A DNA stretch of 64,000 nt from Chenopodium formosanum (taxonomy: Eukaryota > Streptophyta > Magnoliopsida > Caryophyllales > Amaranthaceae), in the NCBI GenBank assembly GCA_024500155.1, contig CM044869.1, positions 25,046,501 through 25,110,500 of the forward strand, read 5' to 3'. The translations under genes were made by a program, and so were the position numbers. Positions 42,550 to 55,481 of the stretch are shown in pieces; within the stretch, counting starts at the first letter, position 1; each line of letters begins with the position of its first letter. The notes below the pieces were generated by a model. It was not told where the DNA came from. It saw only the letters and a program-made list of their open reading frames with translations, and searched no databases.

Positions 42550-45023
42550 GTTTTGACATGAGCTTCTCTAGAATTTCTTCAACCGTTGTCTCCTTCTGTT
42601 TTCCAAACTCTTCCATTTTCTTTGAATGCTTTCTTCAAGCTCTGCCTTCTATTTCTCATACTCTTCTTCAAGCTCCTTTCTCGTATCAACTAGCTGTGAT
42701 TTTTCTATTTCAATAACTTCAGCTCTTAAAGAATTTATAACCTCACCTGGCACAACATATGATGCCACAGAAGGTGAAGTCTTCTTCAAAACTTTATTGG
42801 TAACACCTTTACCAAAAAGTCATCGACGCCCAACATATTCCTTGCCCATAACGGCTAAATAAGCATCTTTAATGCCACTTCCATTTTCAGGGGGTGTATA
42901 GTTCTTCATAGCATCCTATGTAGTTATATAATAATAACATAAATATACTTGTTGTAAGTTATACATTAAATTTGAATGCATAAATGTATAAGTAATAAAT
43001 TTAAAACCACTACACTTACAATTTTTTTTGCTGTATCTTCATACATATCAGCATATGTTTTGTTTTCATCTCTCTTACGAGTGCACTCAAATAGTTGAGC
43101 TAAGGAAGGATACTGCTTATTAGGATCTTATATTTCTATCCAAAGCCAAACAAAAGAAATGAGGTTATGTTTGATAAGTTACAGTGAATGAACTAACTTT
43201 TGACAATAAAACTTAGATTATAAATAAAATAAAAAAGACAACAACTGAGGTGAAACATATTCTACCATTTCTTCTCGAATCCTAGCAAAACTTTTTGAAC
43301 CTGCATTATGCATATTCTTTTAAGACTTGCGTCGCATTTGATTAGAAGAAGAGCGTTCCTGTATGCAGATTAAAAGCAAAGTATTACTTGCAAGGATTAT
43401 GTTATTAGTAATGTAAACTACTTAGCTTTATATAATAGCTACGTGCTCTTTTTTTTGTTCCATAAAACTAACAGTAGTTTGAAATCATCATCTGGAAGAC
43501 GTTTAGGTCAATTCTTCCATCTGGTTTTGTTGTCCTTATACTTATAGAAGTATTTTTTTCTTAAATCGACAGTTGTGTATTCTCCATGCAGCACTAATGG
43601 TTTTTAACACCCAATCTTTACCTTCTTCAGGAACAATGTACTTTGTCTGGAAAAACAAATTAGATATGATTTTGATGATTTTAGTTTAGTAAATATTTTT
43701 AGTGTGCATTAACACATATCAATTAACTTACCAAAACATACTCCCGCATCTTTTCTTTGTTAGGCACATAATTCCAAGAGTTATACATTAATGGCGCATA
43801 ACCATAATCACGAGCAATTGTACCTAAAAATCGTGAAAATTCGCCCGAAGTATCTTTTTCAGGTGTAACTGGTCCAATAGGCTTCCCAAACTCATTCAAA
43901 ATAATAGCTTCACGATTTTCAAAAGGTCGCATGTGCACTTTATGCATCATAGTAGGTCCTCTTTTGTTCACATTTGTAGTACCTATATTTATAATAATTC
44001 ATAGAATATAAAAGTTAAATTTGCAGTAAATTATATGGAAACTATTAAAAGAAATTAACCTTTTGATTGTAACTTACTATTCAGGATGCGATATTCAGTT
44101 ATGCTATTGTTAGGTTCATTTATGTTAACTCCAGATCGAGATAAGCTATCATGACAATCATCATTGTTATCTTCAAGGTTGTCACTTCCTTCAGTTTCAC
44201 ATTCGCCTTTCATTTCTTATTTCGTTTTACTTTCAACTCCAATTACATGGCCATCTCTATCACTCTCATTCGCACCAACTTTTTACACAATTTAAGCCAC
44301 GGAAAAAATGAAACCAATGAGTTAGGCTAAGTTTACACTTACTAAATAATGAAACTCTAAACAATTTTTTTTTTCTTTTTTACCTGGATTCACATTGCCA
44401 AACATTGTCTGATGTGTACTAAAATCTTGTTGTGTTGAATTCTCTCGTGAGTGTTCTTCATGAAATTGATTTTTTGAATGCTTATTATTCTTTAAAATCA
44501 ATTCTACTACGCTAGGGGCTTTGTTCCTACCACGATCCCCTTGTTTTTGTTGTCTGGTCAATGTTGCATATTTCTTCATCATCATAGGTGGAAAATACTA
44601 GTGGGGTTGAACTTTTCCCTGAGTGACCTGATAAAATAATTGGACATAAGTCACTAGTAAATGTATTCTAAATAAAAATAAGACATACAATACAAACAAA
44701 ATTTAGTAACTTTTATAAAAACTTCTTACCACCTTTTTAAGAGCTGCAACTCTTGTTGCACTTTCTTCTTCTTGGCTTTCTTCACTAATCAAATCCAAAT
44801 CAGGGATATAGTCTTTGTCTTCCTCATTATGAAAGGACTCTACTCTTTTTTCCTTTTTTTTTTTGTTATTTCCGTTATCCACTAAACTTGTCAATGACTT
44901 GACAATATCTTTTATTTCGGATTGCATCAATCTTGCTTTAATTTCTTGAACTATTAACATTCTACTCCTTTCGTATGAGTTCATATTTGTCTCCATGGAG
45001 TGCTCCTTGCGTCTTCTTCCCAT
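42550..45023 (-). pseudogene. TNP1/Transposase_24-type CACTA protein, multi-exon, decayed
   Basis: On the minus strand, exon-like pieces follow in family order. The first is MGRRRKEHSMETNMN (from 45023) with an acidic stretch. Next comes a Gln/Lys-rich piece (44585-44322), then RGPTMMHKVHMRPFENREAI with GEFSRFLGTIARDYGYAPL (43971-43723). Then come KYIVPEEGKDWVLKTI and PKRLPDDDFKLLL (43650-43460), AGSKSFARIREEM, PNKQYPSLAQLFECTRKRDE, and a coiled-coil tail rich in E/K (42850-42560). Introns with GT-AG borders separate most pieces. A frameshift near 43560 and a stop near 43515 show decay. It is thought to bind the subterminal repeats. Confidence 0.75.
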
Positions 45024-45252
45024 TCCAAATCTTTACAAGTAACCAAATTCAATATAATCAGAATTCATATTAAGTCTTAATCAATAATGTGCTAACAATA
45101 GTCATTCAAGTCAAATGAAAATATTTAAATAATTTAAAAAACACATAAACCTCAATGACATTTTTCAAGTTGAATACTAAGAATGCCCTTACCTTCTATC
45201 AAAACAATTTATATACATACATATATATAATTCAATGAATAAACATCATATA

Positions 45253-48200
45253 CTACTCATTAACATCCTCATCGTTGTCTTCAGCTTGCATCCAATCCCA
45301 TAATGTGTCATAATCTGAATCATCATGAATTTCCTCACCTAAATAATCAAGATCAGCTAAAGTTGCTTTTGCATTCATCATTGTGGGTGCTAAATCCTCT
45401 CTTGACAAATTATTATTTTCATCTCCGGATTTTTCTAAACAATCAAGACTGTTGTCACAAGGCTCACTCCAATATGAATATTCAGCATCAACACCATTTA
45501 CCTCGTGATAAAAAAAATCTCTCGGGATTGCATTCATAACATAATTTAACCCATGTTTTAGAGGGTCTGGAGCATACCAAACTTGATGCACTTGAGAAGG
45601 CATAACAAAAAGATCATCCACCGGACAAAACTTATTCATGTTCACACAAAGAAGTCCATAATCATCTTTTTCAACCTGATACCACTCACATCGTAATAAA
45701 ACAACATGAAACTTTGACCAATAATTTAGCTCAATGATTTCTAATATGGAACCATAATAAGTAACATTTTCCATGATTGGATTTTTGTCCCTAGTACTTG
45801 CAAAGCTAGGAGTTAATGCTGTCAAACTAACACCACTATTTTGAGTCTTACATCTAGCATCACGTGATTTGGTGTAAAATCTATAGCCATTAGCATAATA
45901 CCCTGTATATCTTCTTGTTGTAGCACTAGGACCTTTAGCCAGCCAAAATATATGATTAGGGACATTACTAGTTAGTACTTTGTCTTTTAACCACTTAGCA
46001 AATTCATTGCTATGGTTTTGTGCCTGAGCCCACTTGCTTTTTCTTGATTGACAATTGATATAGACTTCATGTTCACTGCATAATTAATGTAATAAAAAAC
46101 AAAAGAACTTTTTTAGTAAAAAACAAGCATTATATTTATGATAGAAATGTTATCAGATTGCTTAATGAAGGAAAGTAACTCGCTGGATATACTCCTTAAC
46201 ATCTTCTTTGTTTGAATTAAACAATATAAATCGATATGCTTGTTCAATAGATTGAGCATCTAAAGTGAATAACTTGCCTTTCCTTCGCTTTTTCCCACCT
46301 AATGGATGACCCTCATTACTGAAAATATCAACATCTAAATCAACATTATTTAACACAACATCAGAGTCATCTGGAAATTTATGCAGTTTGGACTTTACTC
46401 CATCATCCATATATCGTGAGAGAAATACCAAAGGAGATGCACTATAATGTCGAAAAATGATGGTACAAAAATCCTTTCCAAATCACAAATTTTTTCAACT
46501 ATTTCATTATGCAACTACTGAAGGTCTTTAACTTTTATGACCCTGCTACATAACTTGCGAAAAAAAGCTCCCAATCTAATAAGAGGAATAGCTACGTGCT
46601 TATGTAATAATCTTCTTACAGCAACTTGAAGCAGATAGTCTAATATGATGTGGGCATCATGAGTTTTATAACTACTGGCTTTTCTTTCAGAAGAACGCAC
46701 ACAACGAGCTATATTAGATGCACAACCATAGGGTAGCTTTGCTAGCTTTAAGGCTCGACTAGAAAATATCTTTTTCCTCGGAAGACATAGAAAAGCATGC
46801 TTTTTTTATATAAAACATGCTTACCATCGGCTGAAAGTTGTGGATACAATTCTTTCTTGAATCCTAACTCTAAAAGATCAAATCTACCTTTTACATGAAC
46901 CTTAGACTTCCCCTTAATATCCAACAAAGTCCCAATCACATTATCAAAAATATTTTTCTCTATATGCATCACATCGAGATTGTGAGGACATAAATTATGC
47001 TGCCAATATGGGAAATCAAATAAAATTGGCCTTTTCTTCTATTGAAAGTCCGGATCATTTCTCTTCTTTTGGGTTTCGCAAATGATTTTACAACATCATA
47101 CAATTCCCTGTACACCTCGACCCTTGTTAAAGGTTTTGGAGGAGGCCTCTTCTCAACTTTCCCATTAAAGGCCTTCTTGTCACTCCGCAAGGGGTGGGTT
47201 TCATCTAAAAATCTTCGAGTGTCCATATAACATAATTTCTTACTATTTTTTAAGGAATAATGGGAAGTTCCATGATTACAACAAGGACATGCAAACTTTC
47301 CCTTAGTTTTCCATCCTGATAGCATAAGGTACCCTGGAAAATCACTTATAGTTAACATCAAGATAGCATGCATTAGCAATGTTTGATTTGTAGATTTATC
47401 ATATGTCTGAATTCCATCATTCCACAAATCTTTGAGCTCCTCGATTAACGGCTGCATATATATATATATCAATGTTATTGCCCGAAGATTCTGGATCAGG
47501 AATTTACAAGGACAACATTAGGTGCTCTTGCTTCATAAACATCCAAGGTTGCAAATTATAATTAATAAGAACCATTGGCCATGTACTGTGTGAAATACTC
47601 ATCGTTCGAAAAGGATTGAATCCGTCACTAGCAAAACCTAATCTGATATTTCTATGCTCTTTTGCAAAATGAGGATAATTTTCATCAAATTGCTTCCATG
47701 CCAATCCATCACCAGGATGTCGTAGATCTCCATCTTTAAGACGCCCTTAAAAATGCCATCTCATATTTTTAGTTGTATCTAAACACATATACAATCTTTG
47801 AAGCCTAGGTTTTAATGGAAAGTGCCATAAGACCTTGGTTGGAATTCGAGATTTTTTCTTAGAAGGCTTTATGCTCCCATTTTCATGGTGTTCATCTTGT
47901 TGTTTCCACTTAGAGGCATGACATACATGACATTCTTCATCATTTTCATGCTCTTTCCAATACAACATACAATCATTAGGACATGCATATATTTTTCATA
48001 ATCGAGCCCCAAATCTTTCACAATACTTTTTGCTCCATAAAAGTTTGCAGGAAGCTTAGCCTCTGGAATGACTTCTTTAAAAAATTTAAAAAATCATCAA
48101 TTGCCACATTATTAAGCCCATGTAGGTACTTGTAGAGAAGAATCCTGATTATAAAAGACAACTTAGAAAAATTCTTACACCCAGGAAACAACTCTTGCCT

Positions 48201-48620
48201 GCCTTCCTCTACTAATTTATAAAATTTTTTAGCATCCTTGTTTGGTCCTTCTTGTAATCTATTTGTGTCATTTATAGTTTCTCCAAAACGATCATGCAAG
48301 AATTGCAAGAATTCATTAAAATTAAAATTATCATGCATGCCTGAGTCGTCTTCATTTGAAACATTATTGGGTTTATTTGGTAGTGGCTCCTCCCCATGAA
48401 AAGTCCAAACATAGTAGTTATTAATAAAGCCCTCGACTTTCAAGTGATCAAACACTTCATTTCTACGATACCAATAACGGTTTTTACACCTCTTACATGG
48501 ACATCTAATTTGACTCCCTCGAGCTGCCTTAGCAAATGATGCATTAAGAAAATTAATCACTTAATTTTCAAACTCAGGCAATCGTCTAGCTATATACATC
48601 CAACCTCTATCTTCCCTCAT
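45253..48620 (-). pseudogene. TNP2-type CACTA transposase (with DUF4218 and DUF4216), decayed
   Basis: The natural start is probably ATG 48620 (W.YIARRLPEFEN). A TAA at 48563-48561 cuts the frame, which resumes with IRCPCKRCKN (transposase-associated zinc domain). Frame changes near 48070 and 47995 precede LYWKEHENDEECHVCHASKW (47968-47747). TNP2 continues with LGFASDGFNPF (47640) and MQPLIEELKDLWNDGI (47460), carrying the two acidic catalytic residues expected, then CNHGTSHYSL and VMHIEKNIFDNVIGTLL (46972). DUF4218 pieces (46700-46162) end in DIFSNEGHPLGG. DUF4216 follows at 45825-45253. A deletion removes the middle of DUF4218. The cut-and-paste enzyme is inactive as it stands. Confidence 0.88.
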
Positions 48621-48939
48621 AATTCAATACTGTTCTGTAATTAATGAATAGTAGAGCTATCATAAATTTTGGCTCACCTAAATTATATTTAATTGCATCA
48701 CATATTACTCAACCAAAAAAAAAAAATAATGCACATATTACTTAAAATTCTTATGTTCAGATGATAAGTATATTATTATAGACAATTCTAGAATGCACAT
48801 ATAATCTTTCAAAATATTCTAAACAGTTTAATCAAACAACTCATATAGATCTAATAGATAAGTTAGCAATGCTTATGTTTTTATACAATTAAACCTGCAT
48901 TGTAAATTGAAAATTAAAATAAAAATAATACAACACCAT

Positions 48940-51607
48940 CACTAGTACATAATTAACCTTAAGTAACACCCTAAAAGTGTTACACAAAGTAGTAAAAGTG
49001 TTATTATAGACAATAGGTAACACTTTAGTGGGTGATACATCCGCCCATGTTACCTAAGGTCTTATGTAACAGTTTTGGTAATGTATGGTAACACTGTTAA
49101 AAGTGTTACTATAAACCCTCTTATGTAACACTTTTTTTATCTTTAGTATCATTTTTAAAGTATTACTTTTTATTTCAACACTTACTTATTTTTAGTAACA
49201 CTTTTCAATGATAAAGTATCACTTTATCTGACATTATGTATCACTTTTTCAAATTAATATATCATTTTGTTGATTATTAGGTAACATTTTTAAATCATGT
49301 TTTGACATATAATATAACTTTATTCGACATTATGTATCACTTTTTACAAAGTAATGTAACACTTTATAAATTAATAGGTAATAACTATTATTATTATTAC
49401 TATTCTTATTATTATTATTATTATTATTATAACATTTAATTAATTTTTTTTTAAATATATAAAAAAATTATATGTATGTACAACAATTACTAGTATAAGA
49501 AATAAACACATGATAGAAAAAAATTTGGATTGAAATACTTTCATAATTCTTACAAAAAAAATTCATTAACACCAATTTTAATGTTTGGCCAAAAAATATA
49601 ATAATCCAAACACAAAGAAATTAAATTAAGTTCGATCTCTAGCTTGAAAACAAAAAAAGTTCCAAATTCACAAAAGTCAGTCATAATAGTAAAGAGCATT
49701 AATAACAACTTATAACAGCAGCTACGCAGCTAGCAGAATAGAAGAAGTAGTAATAGAATCTACTAGCAGCAGTCTTTTGCACCAACCAGCAGTAGCACAT
49801 AGGAGTGGCAACTTCTAGTAGTAGCAGACATCAGTTGCAGCAACCTGCAGTAGCATAGAGTAGTGGCAGCAAACCGAAGCAGCAAGTGTTTGACAGTAAT
49901 AGCAAAAACAGCAGCAACAGCAAACACATCTTATGAGATCCAAAGTTGGCAGCAAAAACAACAGCAAAAATAGCAGTAACAGCAAAAATAGCAGCGGTAA
50001 CAAGATTATCAGCAGATAACAAAACAGCAGTAACAGCAGACAGCAGCACCCAATGTTGGCAGCGACAACAGTAACAGCAAAAAACAGCAGCAAAACAGTG
50101 GTGGAAGCAGCAAAACAGCAATAAAACCACGTTGGGGAGGGGTAACAAAACAGAGGGGAATGGAAACTCCAAGAATTTAATAGGGAAATTCAATGGTAAA
50201 AACCACCCACCTAACAGCGACAAAGGGAAATAGCATTTTAGACCACCTTTCCCTTTATTAATATCCACAAAACAAAGGACCTGGAGAACATGCCAACTTT
50301 CTAAAGTATTGTTCTGCTTGAGGAGTAGGCATCTTGTGTATTGTTTTATCTAAGAAACTTTCTACCCTATTATTTCAAATATGGAACTCTTATTGTTTAA
50401 TAACTTTCAAGAAGATAATTTAAAGACAAGCTGCTGCCCCGCTCTCATTAGTTGAGTTTGAGCTTATCTTAACATATTTAATCAAGGACCTAGGCAAGCC
50501 CTTTCAAGCTTTGATTATTGATTAAGGAAAGAAAATCTAAAACTGATTGAATCAAATGAAACCATTTAAACTAATTTTATTAATCCTTATTCTAAACTAG
50601 CTATTATAATGACTAAAAACTAGCTACTAGCATAATTACTATCAGAATTAAAGGCCAATTACCCCAAGCTAATTTCACTAACTACATCTTCAGTTTTTAT
50701 AATCATTCGCTTGCACATCACATCACACCAGGCCAAGCATATATGCATGCATACATATAAAATGAAAAGCATGTTGCAAGCCACATAACTAATGAGAACA
50801 TTGATTAAACAAAAAAAATGCATTCTACACAGGTATGTCTCACAAAATCCATTAATATATAAAAAAAAAGAAAAAAAAAAGAAAACAAAAATTGCGTGAA
50901 ACAATGAATAACATCAGGTGCAAATTTCAATTGAAATAAATATAGAATCCAATCAAAACCAACCCTACAACTAGATTGTGATGATAATTCACATTAAATT
51001 TAATGATTACATAACCTAAAAATAAAAAAAATCCACCAAAAAAATAACTAATATACCTTATTGGAAGCGCAAGTTGTAGAACCCTAGATGACGATCGAAT
51101 TGATGATTGATTTTGTGATGTAATTTGCGAATTGAACTTGAATTGCGAGATTGGGCTTTTTGTTATAATGGAAGAACGAATGTCGCTGCTGATCGAATGA
51201 GGAATGAAATTGAACCTAGGATTGAGAGATTGTTTTTTTATTTTATTTTTCCTTAATTATGGCGGTTAAAACTAATTGAGGCCCAAATTTTTTTTTTTTT
51301 TTAATTGCTTTGGCGGTAACCTTAAACTTATATAATAAATTAGTAATTAAATTTGTGGGTTAAGACTAACTTAAACTTTATTATAAATTGTTAATCACCT
51401 TAAAATAATGTTAACACCTATTAGTGTTACCGTAAAATATTACTTATTTTAAAAGTGTTACTACGGAGTGTTACTTATGTTAAAAGTGTTACAATGAGTG
51501 TTACATTCTAATAAAATGTTACCAAAGTGTTACTTATTAATCTAATATTTTGCATTTCAAGAAGTGTTATCAATTACATGTTACATAAAGTCAATTATGT
51601 ACTAGTG
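48940..51607. mobile_element. Nested non-autonomous CACTA element, 2,668 bp, TSD CAT
   Basis: The left end is CACTAGTACATAATTAACCT and the right end, read inward, CACTAGTACATAATTGACTT. The inverted repeat extends 28 bp with three mismatches. CAT flanks both sides (48937-48939 and 51608-51610). Subterminal GTGTTAC/GTAACAC repeats fill 48965-49370 and 51390-51570. The interior has a CAGCAG-rich stretch and AT-rich DNA but no transposase. It is inserted in the 5' region of the larger CACTA element and uses different subterminal motifs, so the two belong to different families. Confidence 0.93.
49690..50130 (+). repeat. CAGCAR-rich low-complexity tract in nested CACTA element
   Basis: Imperfect AGCAGCAACAGCAAAA-type repeats run for about 400 bp. 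Long minus-strand ORFs over it (Cys/Leu/Phe-rich, 50093-49815 and 50268-49831) are by-products of the repeat. They have no start context or domain that I trust. Confidence 0.75.
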
Positions 51608-51610
51608 CAT

Positions 51611-53650
51611 AGAAGGAACTAAAACTAAACATGAAACTTCAGATTAAGATGTAATTCACTCTTACTTGAATTAATGAGAAATAATATTCTTGTAGGATTG
51701 TAGTAGTTGATCAAATAAACCTTCAAAAGCAACCTTTTTGAGCTCTTTTATCTTGTATGCAACTTCCCTGATATTGGAAGAAAAATAACAAATTCCAATC
51801 AAATACCACCAAATTAAAGCTATAAGAATCCAATATAGACATCATTGTACTATAATTGTAGTAATAGTCTTTAGTCCCTTACACCTTTATTTTCAAATAA
51901 AACTAACAATTCACCTAATATCTCTTATCCTTGAAAACAGGTTTAATTTTACCATAACTACTAGTCAACTATTATATTCAACTTAAATAATAATGCTAAT
52001 AATGATCCCACATTGACTAAAAGTTACATTAAAATTGTTCAATTTATACTACTATTATCGGATTTACACCAAAAAAAATGATAAAGAAAATAAAATACAA
52101 TAAGAACCGAAGCATAACATATATTATTGGAAAATGCATCAAGGTTTCCTCACATTTAGCTACATCCTTGTATGTTACAAGTAGTAATCGATTAAATAAT
52201 TATTATATTCCTTTTATTCCGAAATACTCGCAAAGTTGACTTTTACATATTTTTTTGACCTACATTATTCAAAATAATTTTTACACATGATACCTTGTCC
52301 TACTCTTATTCTCGTGTTAAAATTATATTGATAAAATATCGCTCGTTTACCTTCACTAGCCATCTCTTAAAACTGTGTCTCTAAAAGGTGTGTTACAAGT
52401 AAAAAGAAACGGTGGAAGTGTATAATAATGCATCACTTGATATATAATTATAAAAAACTAAGTAAGCTAACATATAAATTTTTTAGATAACATAAAATTA
52501 GAGTATGCTTTTGCTAATTGTATATCAAAATCATGGATAGCAACCACCATCACTTTTTTTAGCATAAAAACTATTTTTTTTTAAAAAATCTACTTCTTAA
52601 TTTTTCATATAGTAATGTAAAAATAACAAATTTATGATTGGCATTTGTGTTTATTAGTTTTCTACATTAGCAAAAGTAATTTCAGCGTCATGATAATGGT
52701 AAGAGCCTAAAATGTTGAAAAAAAAAGCATAGATTTTCTTAAACCACAATAAACTAGAAATTTAGTATCAATTAACATTATAAAAAGCCCATTATAACAA
52801 TCATCATCAACTATTAGACTGCAAAGATAAATTAAGAATCTGCTATATGTCAAACTAGATCCGTGATTATTAATTAGAAAAACAAACATTAAAGCTTGGG
52901 AAATAATTACATCTTAAAAGATATTACTCTGTAAAAACTACAATAATTTTTGAGATATTGAAACTAAACCAATTAGGTAGAAAAATTAATGGGTCATAAA
53001 AAAGTCAAAGACCTCAAAGCTAATTACCACATATAACTAGATCTTACATACATTCCACACGATTTACAATAGATGAGATAAATTAGAATGCTAAAAATTA
53101 CGCAGTCAATATCCTTATTTATAAAAGCTATAAATTAACTACCAATTTAATTTTGTACTTGACTAACACAACTAACAATAGGGTTTCGACTACCCATCAA
53201 TTTCCCCTATTAAGAAAATTGAATAAAAATCAGGAAACTTACAAAAGAATCACAACAACCAGGCGAAATTAAAGTGCAATAAACAACCCTAGCCTAAACG
53301 CCGGTGACGAAGAGGCTACTAGCAGCATAGAAACCCAATGACGTGATGAATGTATAATTTACTAGTAAATTAGCAAAAAAGTTGCTTGAGTATAGTGAAT
53401 TTTTAGTATTTTACTTCTGAAAAGTAGTAGGAAAATGGAGGAGAGAGTGAGAAAGTGTTTCTTTGGAGGAAGAGACTAAGAGAAAGAAAGGATGTTTCTA
53501 GAAAATAAATTTAGTGATAAGGAGTAAGGGAGTTGTACAATTTCCACGTAACTTTGAAATGCCCGCTCAATTTTTCATTTTTGCCAAAAGAACCGCCTAA
53601 AGGAATTTTGGCTCTACATAGATCAAATCTAGCTATAATTAAATAAATTA
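51611..53650. other. 5' region of the large CACTA element, non-coding
   Basis: This AT-rich DNA upstream of the TNP2 start (on the minus strand) has no gene. A short GT-AG-like exon is possible near 53180-53330, where ACGCCGGTGACGAAGAGG is GC-richer, but I cannot support a protein. A Stowaway-like MITE lies at 52208-52420. Confidence 0.45.
52208..52420. mobile_element. Degenerate Stowaway-like MITE
   Basis: The left end TTCCTTTTATTCCGAAATAC, read against the right end (CACTTCCACCGTTTCTTTTT inward), resembles the CTCCCTCCGTTCCAAAATAC ends common in plant Stowaway elements. TA flanks both sides (52206-52207 and 52421-52422). The interior is AT-rich and non-coding. Confidence 0.55.
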
Positions 53651-53817
53651 TATTAGAAAAAAGTGTTGCACTTTATATCAAGTGTTGCATTTTACAAAAA
53701 TGCAACATTTTAATATTAAGCATTGCAGATAATATAATGCTAGTCATAAATGCAACATATGTAAAAAGTGTTGCACCAAAAGTGTTGCACTAGGATAACA
53801 CTATTTCTCTAGTAAGG
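53650..53817. repeat. Right subterminal repeats of large CACTA element
   Basis: AAGTGTTGCACTTTATATCA, AAGTGTTGCATTTTAC, AATGCAACATTTT and similar motifs repeat seven or more times up to the degenerate end. They are the same motif family as 41229-41660, which ties the two ends into one element. Confidence 0.8.
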
Positions 53818-55481
53818 TTTTAACGAGGCACACTATTCGATAATGGTCATTATATGATATATGTATTAGTGCATGCCCATTATATCGTTAGGATTATTCA
53901 AGAATATTCTAGATACTATTGTTCCCCAAGCAAACCCTAGTTGTATCACATGTATAAATATATGTATACTCCCACATATTACTTAATAAGAATATCGATC
54001 TATTTCTCTCCCTTACTTTCTCCTCTTTCTTTTTAATTTCATAACACGTTATCAGCACCAAATCTAACCAATTGAGCAATTTGACGAAATCAACCTGAAT
54101 AAGAAGGGGAAGGATCTCATGAAATCAACCAGACTAAGAAGACGAAAGAAGGATCTCGATTAGTAATAACATTACACTTTTCTGCTAAATAAGGTAACCC
54201 TACATTCCTATTCTCTTGCCCACAAACTTTATTATATTAATTCTTCTATTGTCTTACTTTAAAAAAAATTAATTATGGGGTGTATTACACTTGTCATTCA
54301 ATTGATAACTTATATGTTTCAAAAGAAGTATGAATATGATTTTTTAGTATGGAAATTAAATATGCTATTCAATTTATTATGGCTAATTTATCCTATTTGA
54401 ATATGTAGACTTTTGATAAATGAAATCAGTTTGATTCGACGATCGTACTTCCATCATCAATTTCCATTGCATTTTTTGATTAGATGATCATAGTATCTTT
54501 ATTTTGAATTAAATATTTGATGATGTCAATTATAGATTCATATGGACTTTTCGGAATTCGATTATCACCATTATTGTTGAATAGGACGATTTAGAACCCT
54601 ACCTACCTTTTTTTAGTGAAACTTCAGGTTTAACCAAAATTTCGCATTACAAAACAGTGATTGTTGATTCAATTTTGTTATGAATTTCACCCTATATAAA
54701 CTTGTGTGTGATTCATATGTATTTCGTCAAGTATTGATTAATTATGTTTTTATATGTATACTTTAGTTGGATGGTATATCTCCGTGTCAATTTTCTTATA
54801 TATTATGTATAGCCTATGGACTATAATTAATAATACAGTAAGTTGATATACTGAATTGGAGCAAATTAAGTAACTTTGATGGTGGAGTGATAGATTTGCA
54901 AATTTATACTTCGATCATGCTTGATTTAATTTAGTTTTTATTGATGGCTAGTTGTTATTGTACATAAACTACAACTTAATTTATTTTTATAACCTACTGG
55001 CATGAAACGCACAGCTAATATTTGATGGCTTATGAGTAATATTTCAGAGTATACTAATACTTTTGTTTGGTATGAGTGGTCATGTATAAATTCCTAATAA
55101 TCTTTACACTAATAGAATGTTATTTTACCTGCCTCTAAGTACTTTTTCTTTTAATTCGTAATATTTTCTTTTATATAATAAGTTATGTCCAATCTTGCAA
55201 AAGTAGAATTAATTAGTGTTGATATCATCGGGAAATATTATTTGTCTTAGATGTTGTGTGTTGATGTATCAGTGCTTGGAAATAATACTACCAAAGAAAA
55301 TATTTCATACTTAGTATGAGATAGCAGTCGATACTATGACCATACGTTTAAGGGAATTAAAGTTTGGGGCCTAATCCATTCGAAGAATGATCTACTTGTA
55401 ATTCTTTGAAGCCAATAAAGGTACTTATACTTTTATGATTGTAATTATTTATGTATACATGATGTCATTTTTATTGGCCAC
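53818..55481 (+). mobile_element. Copia-like LTR relic and unassigned downstream DNA
   Basis: The segment GGTTTTAACGAGGCACACTA and, at 54040-54056, CATAACACGTTATCAGCACC, are sequences I associate with the ends of a common plant copia LTR group and its leader. TATAAATATATG at 53954 would be its TATA box. The following 1.4 kb to 55481 is AT-rich, with no gag or pol domain in any frame. Confidence 0.45.

Larger units (their letters stand above)
41229..53817 (-). mobile_element. CACTA (En/Spm) transposon with decayed transposase genes, about 12.6 kb
   Basis: The left end is CACTACTACAAAAAG, preceded by TTT (41226-41228). The right end is degenerate (read inward from 53817: CCTTACTAGAGAAAT) and is followed by TTT (53818-53820). 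Subterminal GTTGCAT/ATGCAAC-type repeats flank both ends (41250-41640 and 53655-53800); the inner-end consensus CCTAATGCAACGCT has a counterpart CCTAGTGCAACACT. TNP2-type and TNP1-type genes lie on the minus strand, 5'-TNP2 then TNP1, as in En/Spm. A smaller CACTA element is nested at 48940-51607. Confidence 0.85.

Noticed and set aside
49815..50268. Cys/Leu-rich 92- and 145-codon ORFs resembling membrane proteins
   Set aside because: They arise from a CAGCAA low-complexity tract read on the minus strand and lie inside a non-autonomous CACTA element.
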